Assembly (NCBI GenBank): GCA_016938035.1
Contig: JAFGVK010000025.1
Location: 28,292-92,291 of the forward strand
Direction of reading: 5' to 3'
DNA length: 64,000 nt
DNA from: Deltaproteobacteria bacterium
GTDB taxonomy: Bacteria; Myxococcota_A; UBA796; GCA-2862545
This document shows, piece after piece, positions 25,561 through 34,441 of this stretch; within the stretch, counting starts at the first letter, position 1; every line of letters begins with the position of its first letter. Made by a program: the position numbers and the translations under genes. A model generated the notes under the pieces. That model had not been told where the DNA came from. It searched no databases and saw only the letters and a list, made by a program, of their open reading frames with translations.

Positions 25561-26802
25561 ATGCGACTGATCCACACCTCGGACTGGCACCTGGGCCACA
25601 CCCTGGGGACCTTCTCCAGGACGCTAGAGCACCAGGCCTTCCTCGACTGGCTAGCGGAGCGGCTCGAGGAGCACGGTGTGGACGCGCTGCTGATCGCGGG
25701 TGACGTCTTTGACTCCGCCAACCCCCCGGCTAGCGCCCAGGGGATGTGGTTCGCGTTCCTCGCGGCGGTCCACCGGCGCCTGCCCGCGCTGCAGGTGCTT
25801 GTGGTGGGGGGGAACCACGACTCGGCCGCGCGGCTCGACGCGCCGGGGCCCGTGCTGGAGGACCTCTCGGTCAGGGTGGTGGGCGGGGTGCCGCGCCGGG
25901 ACGGCGAGATCGCCTGGGAGGAGATGGTGCTCCCCCTGCGCGGCGCGAGCGGTCAGGTAGAGGCCCTGGTCGCCGCGGTCCCCTTCCTCCGGGGCTCCGA
26001 CCTGCCGCAGGTGGGCGAGGACGAGGACCCGCTGATCGAGGGCACCAGGGCCTTCTACGCCCGGGTCGTGACGGCCGCGGCGACGCGGCGCGCCGAGGGG
26101 CAGGCGCTGGTGGGGACCGGCCACTGCTACCTGGTGGGCGGTGCCCTGTCCTCGGACTCTGAGCGGGTCATCCAGCGGGGAAACCAGGCGGCGCTCCCCG
26201 CCGACATCTTTGGGCCGGAGCTCGACTACGTGGCGCTAGGCCACCTGCACAGGCCGCAGCAGGTGGGGTCGCCGCGCCTGCGCTACTCCGGGTCGCCCAT
26301 CTCGCTCTCGGTCACCGAGCGGGACTACCCCCACCAGGTGCTGCTGGTGGACCTGGACGGTGGGGCCCTCGCGGGGGTCACCCCTCTGCTGTTCCCGCCT
26401 CCGGTGCGCCTGATCCGCATCCCCGAGCGGGGGGCGGCTGCGTCCGAGGTGGTCCTGGCGGCGTGCCGCGAGCTGCCGGCCGCGGGAGACCTCCCCAGGG
26501 ATCAGTGGCCGCTGGTGGAGCTGTGGGTGGCGCAGCGCGAGCCAGATCTGGGCCTTAGGGCCGCGGTGGACCAGGCGCTGGAGGGGCGCGCCGCGCGGCT
26601 GGTCCACATGAGGGTCCGGGCCGAGGGCACAGGGGCGGCCCTGGGCGACGGGGAGGAGGCCCAGCGCCTGGAGGACCTAGCGCTGGAGGAGGTGTTCCGC
26701 CTCGCATGGACCCGACACTACGCGGATGGTCCCGATGAGGACGATCTCATGCTGTTTGCGGAGCTGCAGGAGCGCGTCGCGCTCGGTGGGGGTGAGCTGT
26801 GA
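25561..26802 (+). CDS. sbcD: SbcD, Mre11-type nuclease subunit of SbcCD
   Basis: SbcD is the Mn2+-dependent phosphodiesterase that, with SbcC, opens hairpins and trims protein-blocked DNA ends. The 413-residue product shows the calcineurin-like motifs: HTSDWHLGH at 5-13, IAGDVFD around 45-51, GGNHDS around 82-87 and GHCYLVGG in the middle, and LGHLHRPQ later, followed by the C-terminal capping domain. It starts 3 bp after recD and overlaps sbcC by 4 bp. Close linkage to recCBD suggests shared expression of both end-processing machines. Confidence 0.96.
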   Translation: MRLIHTSDWHLGHTLGTFSRTLEHQAFLDWLAERLEEHGVDALLIAGDVFDSANPPASAQGMWFAFLAAVHRRLPALQVLVVGGNHDSAARLDAPGPVLEDLSVRVVGGVPRRDGEIAWEEMVLPLRGASGQVEALVAAVPFLRGSDLPQVGEDEDPLIEGTRAFYARVVTAAATRRAEGQALVGTGHCYLVGGALSSDSERVIQRGNQAALPADIFGPELDYVALGHLHRPQQVGSPRLRYSGSPISLSVTERDYPHQVLLVDLDGGALAGVTPLLFPPPVRLIRIPERGAAASEVVLAACRELPAAGDLPRDQWPLVELWVAQREPDLGLRAAVDQALEGRAARLVHMRVRAEGTGAALGDGEEAQRLEDLALEEVFRLAWTRHYADGPDEDDLMLFAELQERVALGGGEL

Positions 26803-29800
26803 AGATCCTGGCCATACGCGGGCGCAACCTCGCGAGCCTGTACGGTGACTTCGACGTGGACCTCGCCAGCGGCTCGCTGGGGAGGGCTGGGGTCTTCGCG
26901 ATCACCGGCCCCACCGGATCCGGAAAGAGCACCCTGCTCGACGCCATGTGCCTCGCGCTGTTCCGCGACACCCCGCGCCTGGAGGGCAGGGGCGGTCCCG
27001 AGGTGGGTCGGGCTGGGACCCCCGACGGGCACCGTCTGGGCGCCAGGGACGCCAGGGGCCTCCTGTCTCGCGGCGCGGCTGAGGGCCTCGCGGAGGTGGA
27101 TTTTGTCGGGGCGGACGGCGGGCGGTACCGCGCAAGCTGGAGGGTTCAGCGGGCGCGGCGCAAGCCCGACGGGAAGCTCCAGAGCCCGGTCAGCAGGCTG
27201 GAGGATCTGGACGGCGCGACGGTGCTGGTCGATGACAAGCGGGTCAACGAGTTCGATGGCTTGATCCAACAGAAAGTTGGCCTGAGCTTCGCGCAATTCC
27301 AGCGCACCGTGCTGCTCGCCCAGGGCAGCTTCGCCGCCTTCCTGAAGGGCAAGGAGGCCGAGCGCGCCGAGATCCTGGAGGCGATGACCGAGTCCGACCA
27401 TTTCCGCCAGCTCTCCAAGGGGGCGTTTCTGGCGGCCAAGCAGGAGGCGGGGGCCCTGGAGCGCCTGGACGCCAGGCTGGAGGCGATCGGGAGCCTGCCC
27501 GCCGAGGAGCGCGCGGCGCTGGAGGAGGAGCTGACCCAGCGCATCGAGGAGCGCGCCGCCGCGCAGCGGCAGCGCGACGAGACCACCGCGGGCCTGTCTT
27601 GGTATGGCGCGGCCGAGGCGCTGCGGTTGTCTCTGGACGAGGCGCTGGCCCTCGTCGCGGGAGCGGAGCAGCGGTGGCGAGACGGGGCGGCGCTGCGGGC
27701 GGAGCTGGAGCAGGTGAGGGCGGCGGAGCCCCTCCGGGCGCCGGTGGTGGCGATGGATCGGGCCCTTGTCCAGCTCGAAGCGAAGGGCGCGGCGCGGGTG
27801 GGCAGGCGGGCTGTGGCCGAAGAGGCGCGCGCGGCGCGGGTCGCTGCGGCCACCGCGCTGGACGCCTGCCGGCAGCGCCAGGGGGACGCCAGGGGGGCGC
27901 TGGACCAGGCGATCCCTGAGCTGGAGCGCGCGGTGGCCCTAGATCAGCAGATCGCCGCGGAACACAGCCGCCAGCAGGGGGAGCAGCGCAAGCTGTTGGA
28001 GGTACAGCGGGAGGAGCGGGAGGTCTCGGAGCGCCTCGTGGCGGCGCAGGCGCAGCGCGCGGCGCTGCAGAGCGCCCGCGACGCCGCCTCCACGTGGATC
28101 TCCGCCCACCCCGCCCTGGAGGCGCTGGCCCCGCGCTGGTCGGCGGTCCAGCAGGATCTCGACGAGCAGGAGGCGCTGGACGAGGCCGTGATCGCGGATC
28201 GCGGTGAGGTGGAGCAGCTCCGGCAGGGCGCCGCCCGGTTGGCGGCAGCGGCAGATCGCGCCGAGACCCAGTGGCAGCAAGCCAGGGGGCGGCTCGCGGC
28301 GATCGAGCAGGAGCTGTCCGGCGCACAGGCTGAGGCGGAGTCGCGCGACTTGGAGGCGCTCCACAGGTCCAGGGCTGCCCACGACGAGGCGCGGCGGCGC
28401 CTCGCCGCCCAGGACGCCGCGGCCCACGCGCTGGTTGCGGTGCAGGACAGGGCCGCTGAGCTGGCGCTGGCGCTGGCTGGTCACAGGGACATCCACCAGC
28501 GGGCGGCCGAGGAGCGCACGGCGGTGGAGGTGGCGCTCAAGGTCGCGGAGGCGCGCCGGGACGAGGCGGATCGCGCGCGGCTCGCCCTGTCGCAGGATCA
28601 GCTCCGCGCCCAGCTCGTCGAGGGGGAGCCCTGTCCGGTGTGCGGGGCCACACAGCACCCTTGGGTGGCGAGCCGACCCGACTGGGGGGGGCTCGCGGCA
28701 CGGGGCGACTCCCTGCGCGGCGAGGTGGAGCGGCTGCACAGGAGGCTGGGGGAGCTGGACCAGCAGCTGGCGCGTGAGGCCGCGTCCAGCGCAGATCGCG
28801 AGGCGGCGCTGTCCCGCGCTGCGGCCGATGAGGTGGGACTGCTGGCTGCCTGGGAGGAGGCCCGGGGGGCGCTGCCCCAGCGCGCCTCGGAGGCGATCCT
28901 GCAGATCACCGCGCACCGGGCAGCGGTGGAGGCGGCGCTGAGCGCGGTGGTGGCCGAAGAGAGCGAGGCGCTCAAGCTGCGGGCCGCTCTCGACGGCGCT
29001 CGGCGCAGGGCCCAGGTCCTCGCCGAGGCCGAGCGGACCGCCGGCGCGCTGGCGCGTGATGCAGAGCGGGAGAAGCACGGTGCCGGCGAGCTGGCTCGGG
29101 CGCGCCAGCAGCAGCTGCAGGAGCGGGAGACCGCGGCGCTGCGCCTCCGGGAGAGGGTGCGCCAGGCGCTGATCGCGGTGGGGCTCGAGGGCTCCCGGTG
29201 GGCGCTAGGACCTGCTGCGCTCCGAGGTGCCCTGGCGGCGGAGCTCGGCAGGCGGGCGGAGCAGCTTGAGGTGCTCGGGGGCAGCGAGGAGCGGCTCCGC
29301 GCCCTGCGCGTGCAGGAGGCGACCCTCGCCGAGCGCCTCGCCCAGGTGGCGCGCACGCGGGCGGAGCGGACCGAGGGGGTTGAGCGCCTTGCCGAAGCGC
29401 TGAGCGCGCTCCGCCTCCAGCGCCGTGCGCTGCTTGGGGGCGCGACGGTGGGGGCAGCCCGAGCGCGGCTAGAGGGCGCGCTCCGCCTCGCAGAGGAGCA
29501 GGTGGGCGACGCCGCTGCCGAGGCGGAGCGCGCGGGGCAGGCGGCGGCGGCCGCTGCCTCCGGGGAAGCGGCGGCGGTGGCGGCCCTGGAGGAGGCCTCA
29601 CGCGAGGAGGCCGAGGCGCGCGCCGCGCTCGCTGCGGCGCTGCGCCGCGCGGGGATGGACGAGCAGGCCCTCCGCGCCCTGCTCCAGCGGGAGCCCGCGT
29701 GGATCGCGCGGAGTGAGGAGGAGATCTCCACGTCGGCGACGGCGCGGACCAAGGCAGGGGAGCGGGCGGCAGAGCGCCAGGAGCGGCTCGACGCTCACCT

Positions 29801-30485
29801 GCGGCAGGGTGCCCCGGAGGTGGAGCGCGAGGTGCTGGTGCAGCGGGCCTCGGACCTGGCGCTGCGGTTGGAGCAGGTCGAGGGCCGGGCGACGCTCGTC
29901 CGCGCCCGGCTGCTTGAGGATGAGCGCAGGCGCGCAGAGCGGAGCGCGCTGGACGCGGAGCGCGCGGCGCAGGAGGTCCTGGCGAGGCGGTGGGTGAGGC
30001 TGAGCGCCGCCATTGGGTCTGCCGACGGCAAGAAGTTCAGCACCTTCGCACAGGGGCTCACCTTGGAGGTGCTGCTCACCTACGCCAACGCCCACCTGAA
30101 TCAGCTCCGGCCCAGGTATTTCCTGGAGCGCATCCCTGGTGAGAACCTGGAGCTTCAGATCGTCGATCGCTTCCAAGGGGATGAGGCGCGGCCGGTCGAC
30201 AGCCTGTCCGGTGGCGAGAGCTTCCTGGTGGCCCTCTCGCTCGCCCTGGGCATGTCGTCCATGTCGGCATCGCGCCTGCGGGTGGACTCCCTGTTCATCG
30301 ACGAGGGCTTCGGGACGCTCGATCAAGACGCCCTGGGGCAGGCGCTGGGCTTCCTGCAGGCGCTCCAGTCTCAGGGCAGGCAGGTCGGCGTGATCTCTCA
30401 CATCGAGGCCATGTCCGAGCAGGTGTCGAACAGGGTGGAGGTGCAGGTGGTAGGAGGCGGGCGCTCCCGGGTGGTGGTGCGGTAG
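26799..30485 (+). CDS. sbcC: SbcC, Rad50-type SMC ATPase of SbcCD
   Basis: SbcC is the ATPase that holds DNA and the SbcD nuclease. The 1228-residue chain has the split ABC layout: Walker A GPTGSGKST at 37-45, a Q-loop region, a very long coiled coil rich in Ala, Glu and Arg (about 180-1060) broken by the zinc hook CPVC at 612-615, then the ABC signature LSGGESF and Walker B LFIDEGFGTLD near the C-terminus. The hook lies near the middle of the coil, as expected for dimer bridging. The start overlaps sbcD (GTGA). It ends the operon, converging on the nitroreductase gene 3 bp away. Confidence 0.96.
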   Translation: MKILAIRGRNLASLYGDFDVDLASGSLGRAGVFAITGPTGSGKSTLLDAMCLALFRDTPRLEGRGGPEVGRAGTPDGHRLGARDARGLLSRGAAEGLAEVDFVGADGGRYRASWRVQRARRKPDGKLQSPVSRLEDLDGATVLVDDKRVNEFDGLIQQKVGLSFAQFQRTVLLAQGSFAAFLKGKEAERAEILEAMTESDHFRQLSKGAFLAAKQEAGALERLDARLEAIGSLPAEERAALEEELTQRIEERAAAQRQRDETTAGLSWYGAAEALRLSLDEALALVAGAEQRWRDGAALRAELEQVRAAEPLRAPVVAMDRALVQLEAKGAARVGRRAVAEEARAARVAAATALDACRQRQGDARGALDQAIPELERAVALDQQIAAEHSRQQGEQRKLLEVQREEREVSERLVAAQAQRAALQSARDAASTWISAHPALEALAPRWSAVQQDLDEQEALDEAVIADRGEVEQLRQGAARLAAAADRAETQWQQARGRLAAIEQELSGAQAEAESRDLEALHRSRAAHDEARRRLAAQDAAAHALVAVQDRAAELALALAGHRDIHQRAAEERTAVEVALKVAEARRDEADRARLALSQDQLRAQLVEGEPCPVCGATQHPWVASRPDWGGLAARGDSLRGEVERLHRRLGELDQQLAREAASSADREAALSRAAADEVGLLAAWEEARGALPQRASEAILQITAHRAAVEAALSAVVAEESEALKLRAALDGARRRAQVLAEAERTAGALARDAEREKHGAGELARARQQQLQERETAALRLRERVRQALIAVGLEGSRWALGPAALRGALAAELGRRAEQLEVLGGSEERLRALRVQEATLAERLAQVARTRAERTEGVERLAEALSALRLQRRALLGGATVGAARARLEGALRLAEEQVGDAAAEAERAGQAAAAAASGEAAAVAALEEASREEAEARAALAAALRRAGMDEQALRALLQREPAWIARSEEEISTSATARTKAGERAAERQERLDAHLRQGAPEVEREVLVQRASDLALRLEQVEGRATLVRARLLEDERRRAERSALDAERAAQEVLARRWVRLSAAIGSADGKKFSTFAQGLTLEVLLTYANAHLNQLRPRYFLERIPGENLELQIVDRFQGDEARPVDSLSGGESFLVALSLALGMSSMSASRLRVDSLFIDEGFGTLDQDALGQALGFLQALQSQGRQVGVISHIEAMSEQVSNRVEVQVVGGGRSRVVVR

Positions 30486-30488
30486 CGG

Positions 30489-31082
30489 CTACCTCGCCGC
30501 CGCGCCCCAGGTCCCGGAGAACGCGATCTCGCCCAGATCCTTGCGGCGCCTCGGGGCGTGATCTCGGCGCCGCAGCGGCTCGGGCAGGGCGTCGGGCTCC
30601 CCGGGATAGCCCACCGCGAGCAGGCTCACCGGGGTGAAGCCCTCAGGGATGGCGTACACTCGGCGGGCTGCGTCGGCGAAGAAGCCCGCCATCTGGTGTA
30701 CCGCCAGGCCTCGCGCGGTCGCCTCGGCGGTCAGCTGTGCGGTCGCCATCCCCAGGTCGTGCCACCCGTAGGGGTTGGGGGCGTCGTTGTGGGAGTAGCG
30801 GTCCTTGGTGACGGTGAGGATCAACAGCGGGGCCCGCTCGGCCCAGATTCTGTTCCCCTCCATCGCGATGGAGGCCATCTTGGCGTGGTTGGTGGGATCG
30901 TCGTTGGTCGCGATCAACAGGCGCCAGGGCTGCTCGTTGTAGGCGCTGGCAGCCCAGCGCGCGGCCTCTAGCAGCGCGGTGACCGCCTCCTCGTCGAGGC
31001 GCTGGGAGAGAAAGGAGCACGGGCTCCAGCGGGTCGCGAGCAGCTCGTGGATGGGGGTGGCGGTGAGGGCTGGCTTTTCCAT
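30489..31082 (-). CDS. Nitroreductase family protein
   Basis: The 197-residue product fits FMN-dependent nitroreductases, which reduce nitro groups, quinones or other acceptors with NAD(P)H. The first FMN-binding block (RWSPCSFLSQRLDEE, with the usual RRSxR position changed) and the 'AARWAASAYNEQPWRLLIA' segment at about 40-60 are characteristic, as are the central DLGMATAQLTAEATARGL and the later SLLAVGYPGEPD. The ATG at 31082 has an upstream GGAGAACC-like site. It stands alone, converging on sbcC and divergent from the TetR gene. The natural substrate is unknown. Confidence 0.88.
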   Translation of the reverse strand: MEKPALTATPIHELLATRWSPCSFLSQRLDEEAVTALLEAARWAASAYNEQPWRLLIATNDDPTNHAKMASIAMEGNRIWAERAPLLILTVTKDRYSHNDAPNPYGWHDLGMATAQLTAEATARGLAVHQMAGFFADAARRVYAIPEGFTPVSLLAVGYPGEPDALPEPLRRRDHAPRRRKDLGEIAFSGTWGAAAR

Positions 31083-31309
31083 GGTTCTCCCGTGTCGGTT
31101 CCGTTGGGTCTAGGGATAATGCCCTATCCACACCAGCGGTGACGGCCACCGGCCGAGGGGCACGCCGGGCGGGGTGGGCTCCTGCAATTACCAAGTGCGC
31201 AGAGGCTCTCTCGGTGGATGGCCGTGGAGTGAGGGACTGCGCCAGCGGTAGCGGACGTCACCCGCCCGCCCGGTGCCTTCCCACGGCGCGTGCCGCTAGG
31301 GCCTCCATT

Positions 31310-31327
31310 AGTTAGTAGCTGCTCACT
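31310..31327. promoter_or_regulatory. Candidate TetR operator
   Basis: An 18-base near-palindrome, AGTTAGTAGCTGCTCACT, matches its reverse complement at 14 of 18 positions and lies 17 bases before the GTG of the TetR gene, in a locally AT-richer stretch that probably holds the promoter. TetR regulators commonly bind such sites next to their own gene. The match to a specific regulator is inference. Confidence 0.42.
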
Positions 31328-31344
31328 TTATTACCGAGGTTCAG

Positions 31345-31938
31345 GTGGGACGACCTAGACAGGTCTCAACGGATCAGATCTTGGAGATCGCGCGGACCTG
31401 CTTTCTGGAGCAGGGGCCTGCGATCTCCACCACGGTGATCGCCGAAGCTGTGGGGCTCTCACAGGGCGCGCTCTTCAAGCGATTTGGGAGCAAGCGCGCG
31501 CTGATGCTGGCCGCGCTGCTTCCCGACATGAGACCGCTCATGGCGGCCTTCGAGCGGGGTCCTGATGAGCGACCGCTGGAGGCGCAGCTGCTGGAGCTTG
31601 CCCATGAGATCGGCGCTCACTCGCGTCAGCTCTTCCCGCGCATGACGGCCCTGAAGGCAGCGGGGATCACGGTGGACAAGGGCGAAGAGCAGGTGCGCAC
31701 ACCGATCCTCGCTACCCTCAAGGCGCTGGAGGCGTGGTTTGAGCGCGCTCAGCAGCGGGGACTGGTCCAGCCGCTCGGCTCTCCTGGTGATCTGGCGGTG
31801 GCGTTCTTCGGGGCCATCCACACCAAGGGCTTCGTGTCGCACCTCGCGGGGACCGAGCGGGGGGACCTGCAATCTTTTGCCCAGGATCTGGCCGCCATCT
31901 GGGCGCGCGGTCTGGCCTGCCAGGGAGCACAGCGATGA
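31345..31938 (+). CDS. TetR/AcrR family transcriptional regulator
   Basis: The 197-residue protein has the TetR N-terminal HTH: 'ILEIARTCFLEQGPAISTT' (about 12-30), then the recognition region IAEAVGLSQGALFKRFGSKRAL (split around 33-54). The rest is an all-helical ligand-binding domain. Such proteins repress efflux genes until a ligand binds. Here it is first in an overlapping run with the three RND efflux genes (4 bp overlap with the TolC-like gene), so it most likely controls its own operon. The start is GTG at 31345; an AGG precedes it. Confidence 0.92.
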   Translation: MGRPRQVSTDQILEIARTCFLEQGPAISTTVIAEAVGLSQGALFKRFGSKRALMLAALLPDMRPLMAAFERGPDERPLEAQLLELAHEIGAHSRQLFPRMTALKAAGITVDKGEEQVRTPILATLKALEAWFERAQQRGLVQPLGSPGDLAVAFFGAIHTKGFVSHLAGTERGDLQSFAQDLAAIWARGLACQGAQR

Positions 31939-33278
31939 GCGGACTCATGCTCTGGGTGGGGCTGCTGCAAGCGGCCAGCGCGGGGGAGCTCTGGTGGGAG
32001 GACTGGGGCGATCCAGGGATCTCGGCGGTCGTTGATGGCCTCATCGCCGAGAGCCCCGACGTGCAGGTCGCGCAGGCCAGGGTCCGGCAGGTCCGCGCCG
32101 CCGCGCGGGCGAGCGGGGCGAGGCTCGGGCCCCAGCTGTCGTGGGACACCAGCGCCTCTGCGGGCCCCATGAGCTCGCTGGGCTTCAATTTCGGCATGCC
32201 CAGCGCCGCGGCTTCCGAGGACCAGCCTACCGCCTACTGGACCGGCTCCAGCGCGCTCACCGCCAAGATGTCGGTGGACCTGTGGGGGGCCGGCACCCTG
32301 GGGTGGGCCGCGGCCCGGGACGATCTCGCGGCGAGCGAGGCGGACCTTCGCGCGACCTCTGCCACCTTGCTCGCCGCGGCGGTGGGGGCCTACCTCGATC
32401 TGGTGGCGGCCACCGAGCAGCGCGCCTTCCTGGAGGAGCAGATCCAGGCGGGTGAGGAGCTGCTCCTGTTGGTGCAGCGGCGCTATGACGGCGCTCAGGC
32501 CAGCTCGCTGGACGTGCTGCAGCAGCGTCAGTCGCTGGCGTCCTCCAGGGCGGCGCTCCCCACCCTGCGGCTGGCGGAGCGGCAGGCTCGCCTCAACCTC
32601 GGGGCGCTGCTGGGGCGAGCGCCCGACGCGGAGCTCCCGAGCCCCGCACAGACCCTCCCAGAGCTCCCCTCCTGGGATCCGGCGCAGGAGGAACAAGACC
32701 TCCTCCGGTCGCGTCCGGACCTCCGCGCGGCGCGGGAGCGCGCCGAGGCCGCGCACCGGCGACGGCTGCAGGCGGAGCGCAATTTTCTCCCCACCCTCGC
32801 GATCAGCGGCTCCGCGGGCTGGCAGTACTCGGATATGGGCGAGCTCCGCAGCCAGGACACCTGGTCGGCGGGCGGGGCCTTCTCGGTGCCGCTGATGCAA
32901 ATGGGTGCGATCCACGCGCAGCGGTCCCAGGCGATGGCGCTTGAGACCGCCGCCGAGGAGCAGCTCCGCAAGGCCACCCTGGAGGCAGAGGCCGGGCTGG
33001 CCTCCGCGAGGAGCAGAGAGGCGCTCCTCGGAGAGCGCGCGGAGGCCGTCGCGCTGCAGCGCGAGGCCGCGCGGCTGGCTTACGATCAGAGCCTCGAGCT
33101 CTATCTCGCGGGCCTCGCCCGCTACTCAGAAGTCTTGATGGCGCGCAACGCCTGGCAGGCCGCGGAGCTGTCGCTCGTCTCCGCGCGCCGCGATCGGCTC
33201 AGCGCGAGAATCGCCCTCCACGCTGCGGTGGGTGGCACCTGGACCGAGGCGCTTGTCTCGCGCGGGAGTTCCCGATGA
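31935..33278 (+). CDS. TolC/OprM-like outer-membrane efflux protein
   Basis: This 447-residue protein is the outer-membrane channel of a tripartite efflux pump. A signal peptide (about 1-16) is followed by two internally repeated helical hairpin segments typical of TolC proteins: 'SPDVQVAQARVRQVRAAARA' in the first half and the matching 'RPDLRAARERAEAAHRRRL' around residues 257-275. No lipobox cysteine follows the signal, unlike OprM-type lipoproteins. The coding order regulator, channel, adaptor, pump with 1-4 bp overlaps shows a single operon. Confidence 0.92.
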   Translation: MSGLMLWVGLLQAASAGELWWEDWGDPGISAVVDGLIAESPDVQVAQARVRQVRAAARASGARLGPQLSWDTSASAGPMSSLGFNFGMPSAAASEDQPTAYWTGSSALTAKMSVDLWGAGTLGWAAARDDLAASEADLRATSATLLAAAVGAYLDLVAATEQRAFLEEQIQAGEELLLLVQRRYDGAQASSLDVLQQRQSLASSRAALPTLRLAERQARLNLGALLGRAPDAELPSPAQTLPELPSWDPAQEEQDLLRSRPDLRAARERAEAAHRRRLQAERNFLPTLAISGSAGWQYSDMGELRSQDTWSAGGAFSVPLMQMGAIHAQRSQAMALETAAEEQLRKATLEAEAGLASARSREALLGERAEAVALQREAARLAYDQSLELYLAGLARYSEVLMARNAWQAAELSLVSARRDRLSARIALHAAVGGTWTEALVSRGSSR

Positions 33279-34441
33279 AGTGGGTGTTTACGAGAGTTTT
33301 GCTGCCCTTGGTCCTCCTGGTGGCGGGGATCGCCTGCGCCGGGATGCTCACCATGGCCCGCCCCGCTGCGGGGCGGAAGGCCCACCAGGAGGAGGTGCTC
33401 CAGGTGGAGGTGGTCCGCGCCCAGGTGAGCCAGGAGCCGATCATGGTGCGGGGAACAGGGGTCGTCTCGCCTGCTCGCGAGGTGATCGTCTCCCCGGAGC
33501 TGGGCGGGCGGGTGTCCTGGGTGGATCCCAGCCTCGTCGCGGGGTCCAGGGTGGCCAAGGGGCAGGTGCTCGCCCGGTTGGATGACCGCAACGCGTCCTT
33601 TCTCGTCCGACAGCGGCAGGCTGCGGTGCAGCAGGCAGAGCTAGAGCTCGCGCTGGAGCAGCAGCGCGGGCAGGTGGCCTCCAGGGAGTGGTCGCTGCTA
33701 GGCCAACAGGGCACCGCACCCGCGCTCGCTCAGCGGACCCCGCAGCTTGAGGCGGTCCGTATGAGCGCCGACTCCGCGAGGGCCGCGCTGGAGCTGGCGC
33801 AGCTGGACCTAGAGCGGACCAAGATCAGGGCCCCCTTTGACGCGCTGGTGGTCCAGGAGACCGCCGAGATCGGTCAGGTCGTCGGGGCGGGCGCCAGGCT
33901 CTTCGACCTGATCGGCGTCGACGAGGCGCGGGTCTCTGTGCCGGTGCTCATCGAGCGGGTCGCGATGCTGGAGGTGCCCGGGCTCGGGGCAGGAGGTGCC
34001 TCGCGGGCGGTGATCACCCAGCGGCTCGCCGATGGGCAGGAGATCGAGCGCGAGGGTGTGGTGTTGAGCCTCGGCCCCAAGCTCGACTCGAGCACCAGGA
34101 CCGCGACGGTGGTGGTGTCGATCCCCAGGCCCTTTGACGGCGAGGGGCTCCCGCTGCTCCCCGGTGCCTTTGTCGATGTGGCCCTCTTTGGAAGGTCCCA
34201 GCAGGTCGTCGCGCTGCCCCGCGAGGCGGTGGCAGGCGAGGAGGTGGTGTGGCTGGCGGGCGAGGGAGACAAGCTGGAGCGCCGAGAGGTGCTCCCCCTG
34301 TGGGGAGATGACGATCACCTCTACCTGAGCCAGGGTGTCGAGGACGGGGACAGGGTGGTCGTGTCTCCCCTCGGCTACCCGGTGGTGGGGACGTCGGTGT
34401 CCGCCACCGAGGCTCCCCGCGAAGACGTACAGGAGCGCTGA
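33275..34441 (+). CDS. RND efflux periplasmic adaptor (membrane fusion protein)
   Basis: The 388-residue adaptor has an N-terminal membrane anchor (about 7-27), then the lipoyl-like domain split by an alpha hairpin: 'GRVSWVDPSLVAGSRVAKGQ' (around 70-90) in the first half and 'IRAPFDALVVQETAEIGQVV' in the second. A beta-barrel and membrane-proximal domain follow. It links the inner-membrane pump to the TolC-like channel. The start overlaps the previous stop by 4 bp and the stop overlaps the pump start by 1 bp. Confidence 0.93.
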   Translation: MKWVFTRVLLPLVLLVAGIACAGMLTMARPAAGRKAHQEEVLQVEVVRAQVSQEPIMVRGTGVVSPAREVIVSPELGGRVSWVDPSLVAGSRVAKGQVLARLDDRNASFLVRQRQAAVQQAELELALEQQRGQVASREWSLLGQQGTAPALAQRTPQLEAVRMSADSARAALELAQLDLERTKIRAPFDALVVQETAEIGQVVGAGARLFDLIGVDEARVSVPVLIERVAMLEVPGLGAGGASRAVITQRLADGQEIEREGVVLSLGPKLDSSTRTATVVVSIPRPFDGEGLPLLPGAFVDVALFGRSQQVVALPREAVAGEEVVWLAGEGDKLERREVLPLWGDDDHLYLSQGVEDGDRVVVSPLGYPVVGTSVSATEAPREDVQER

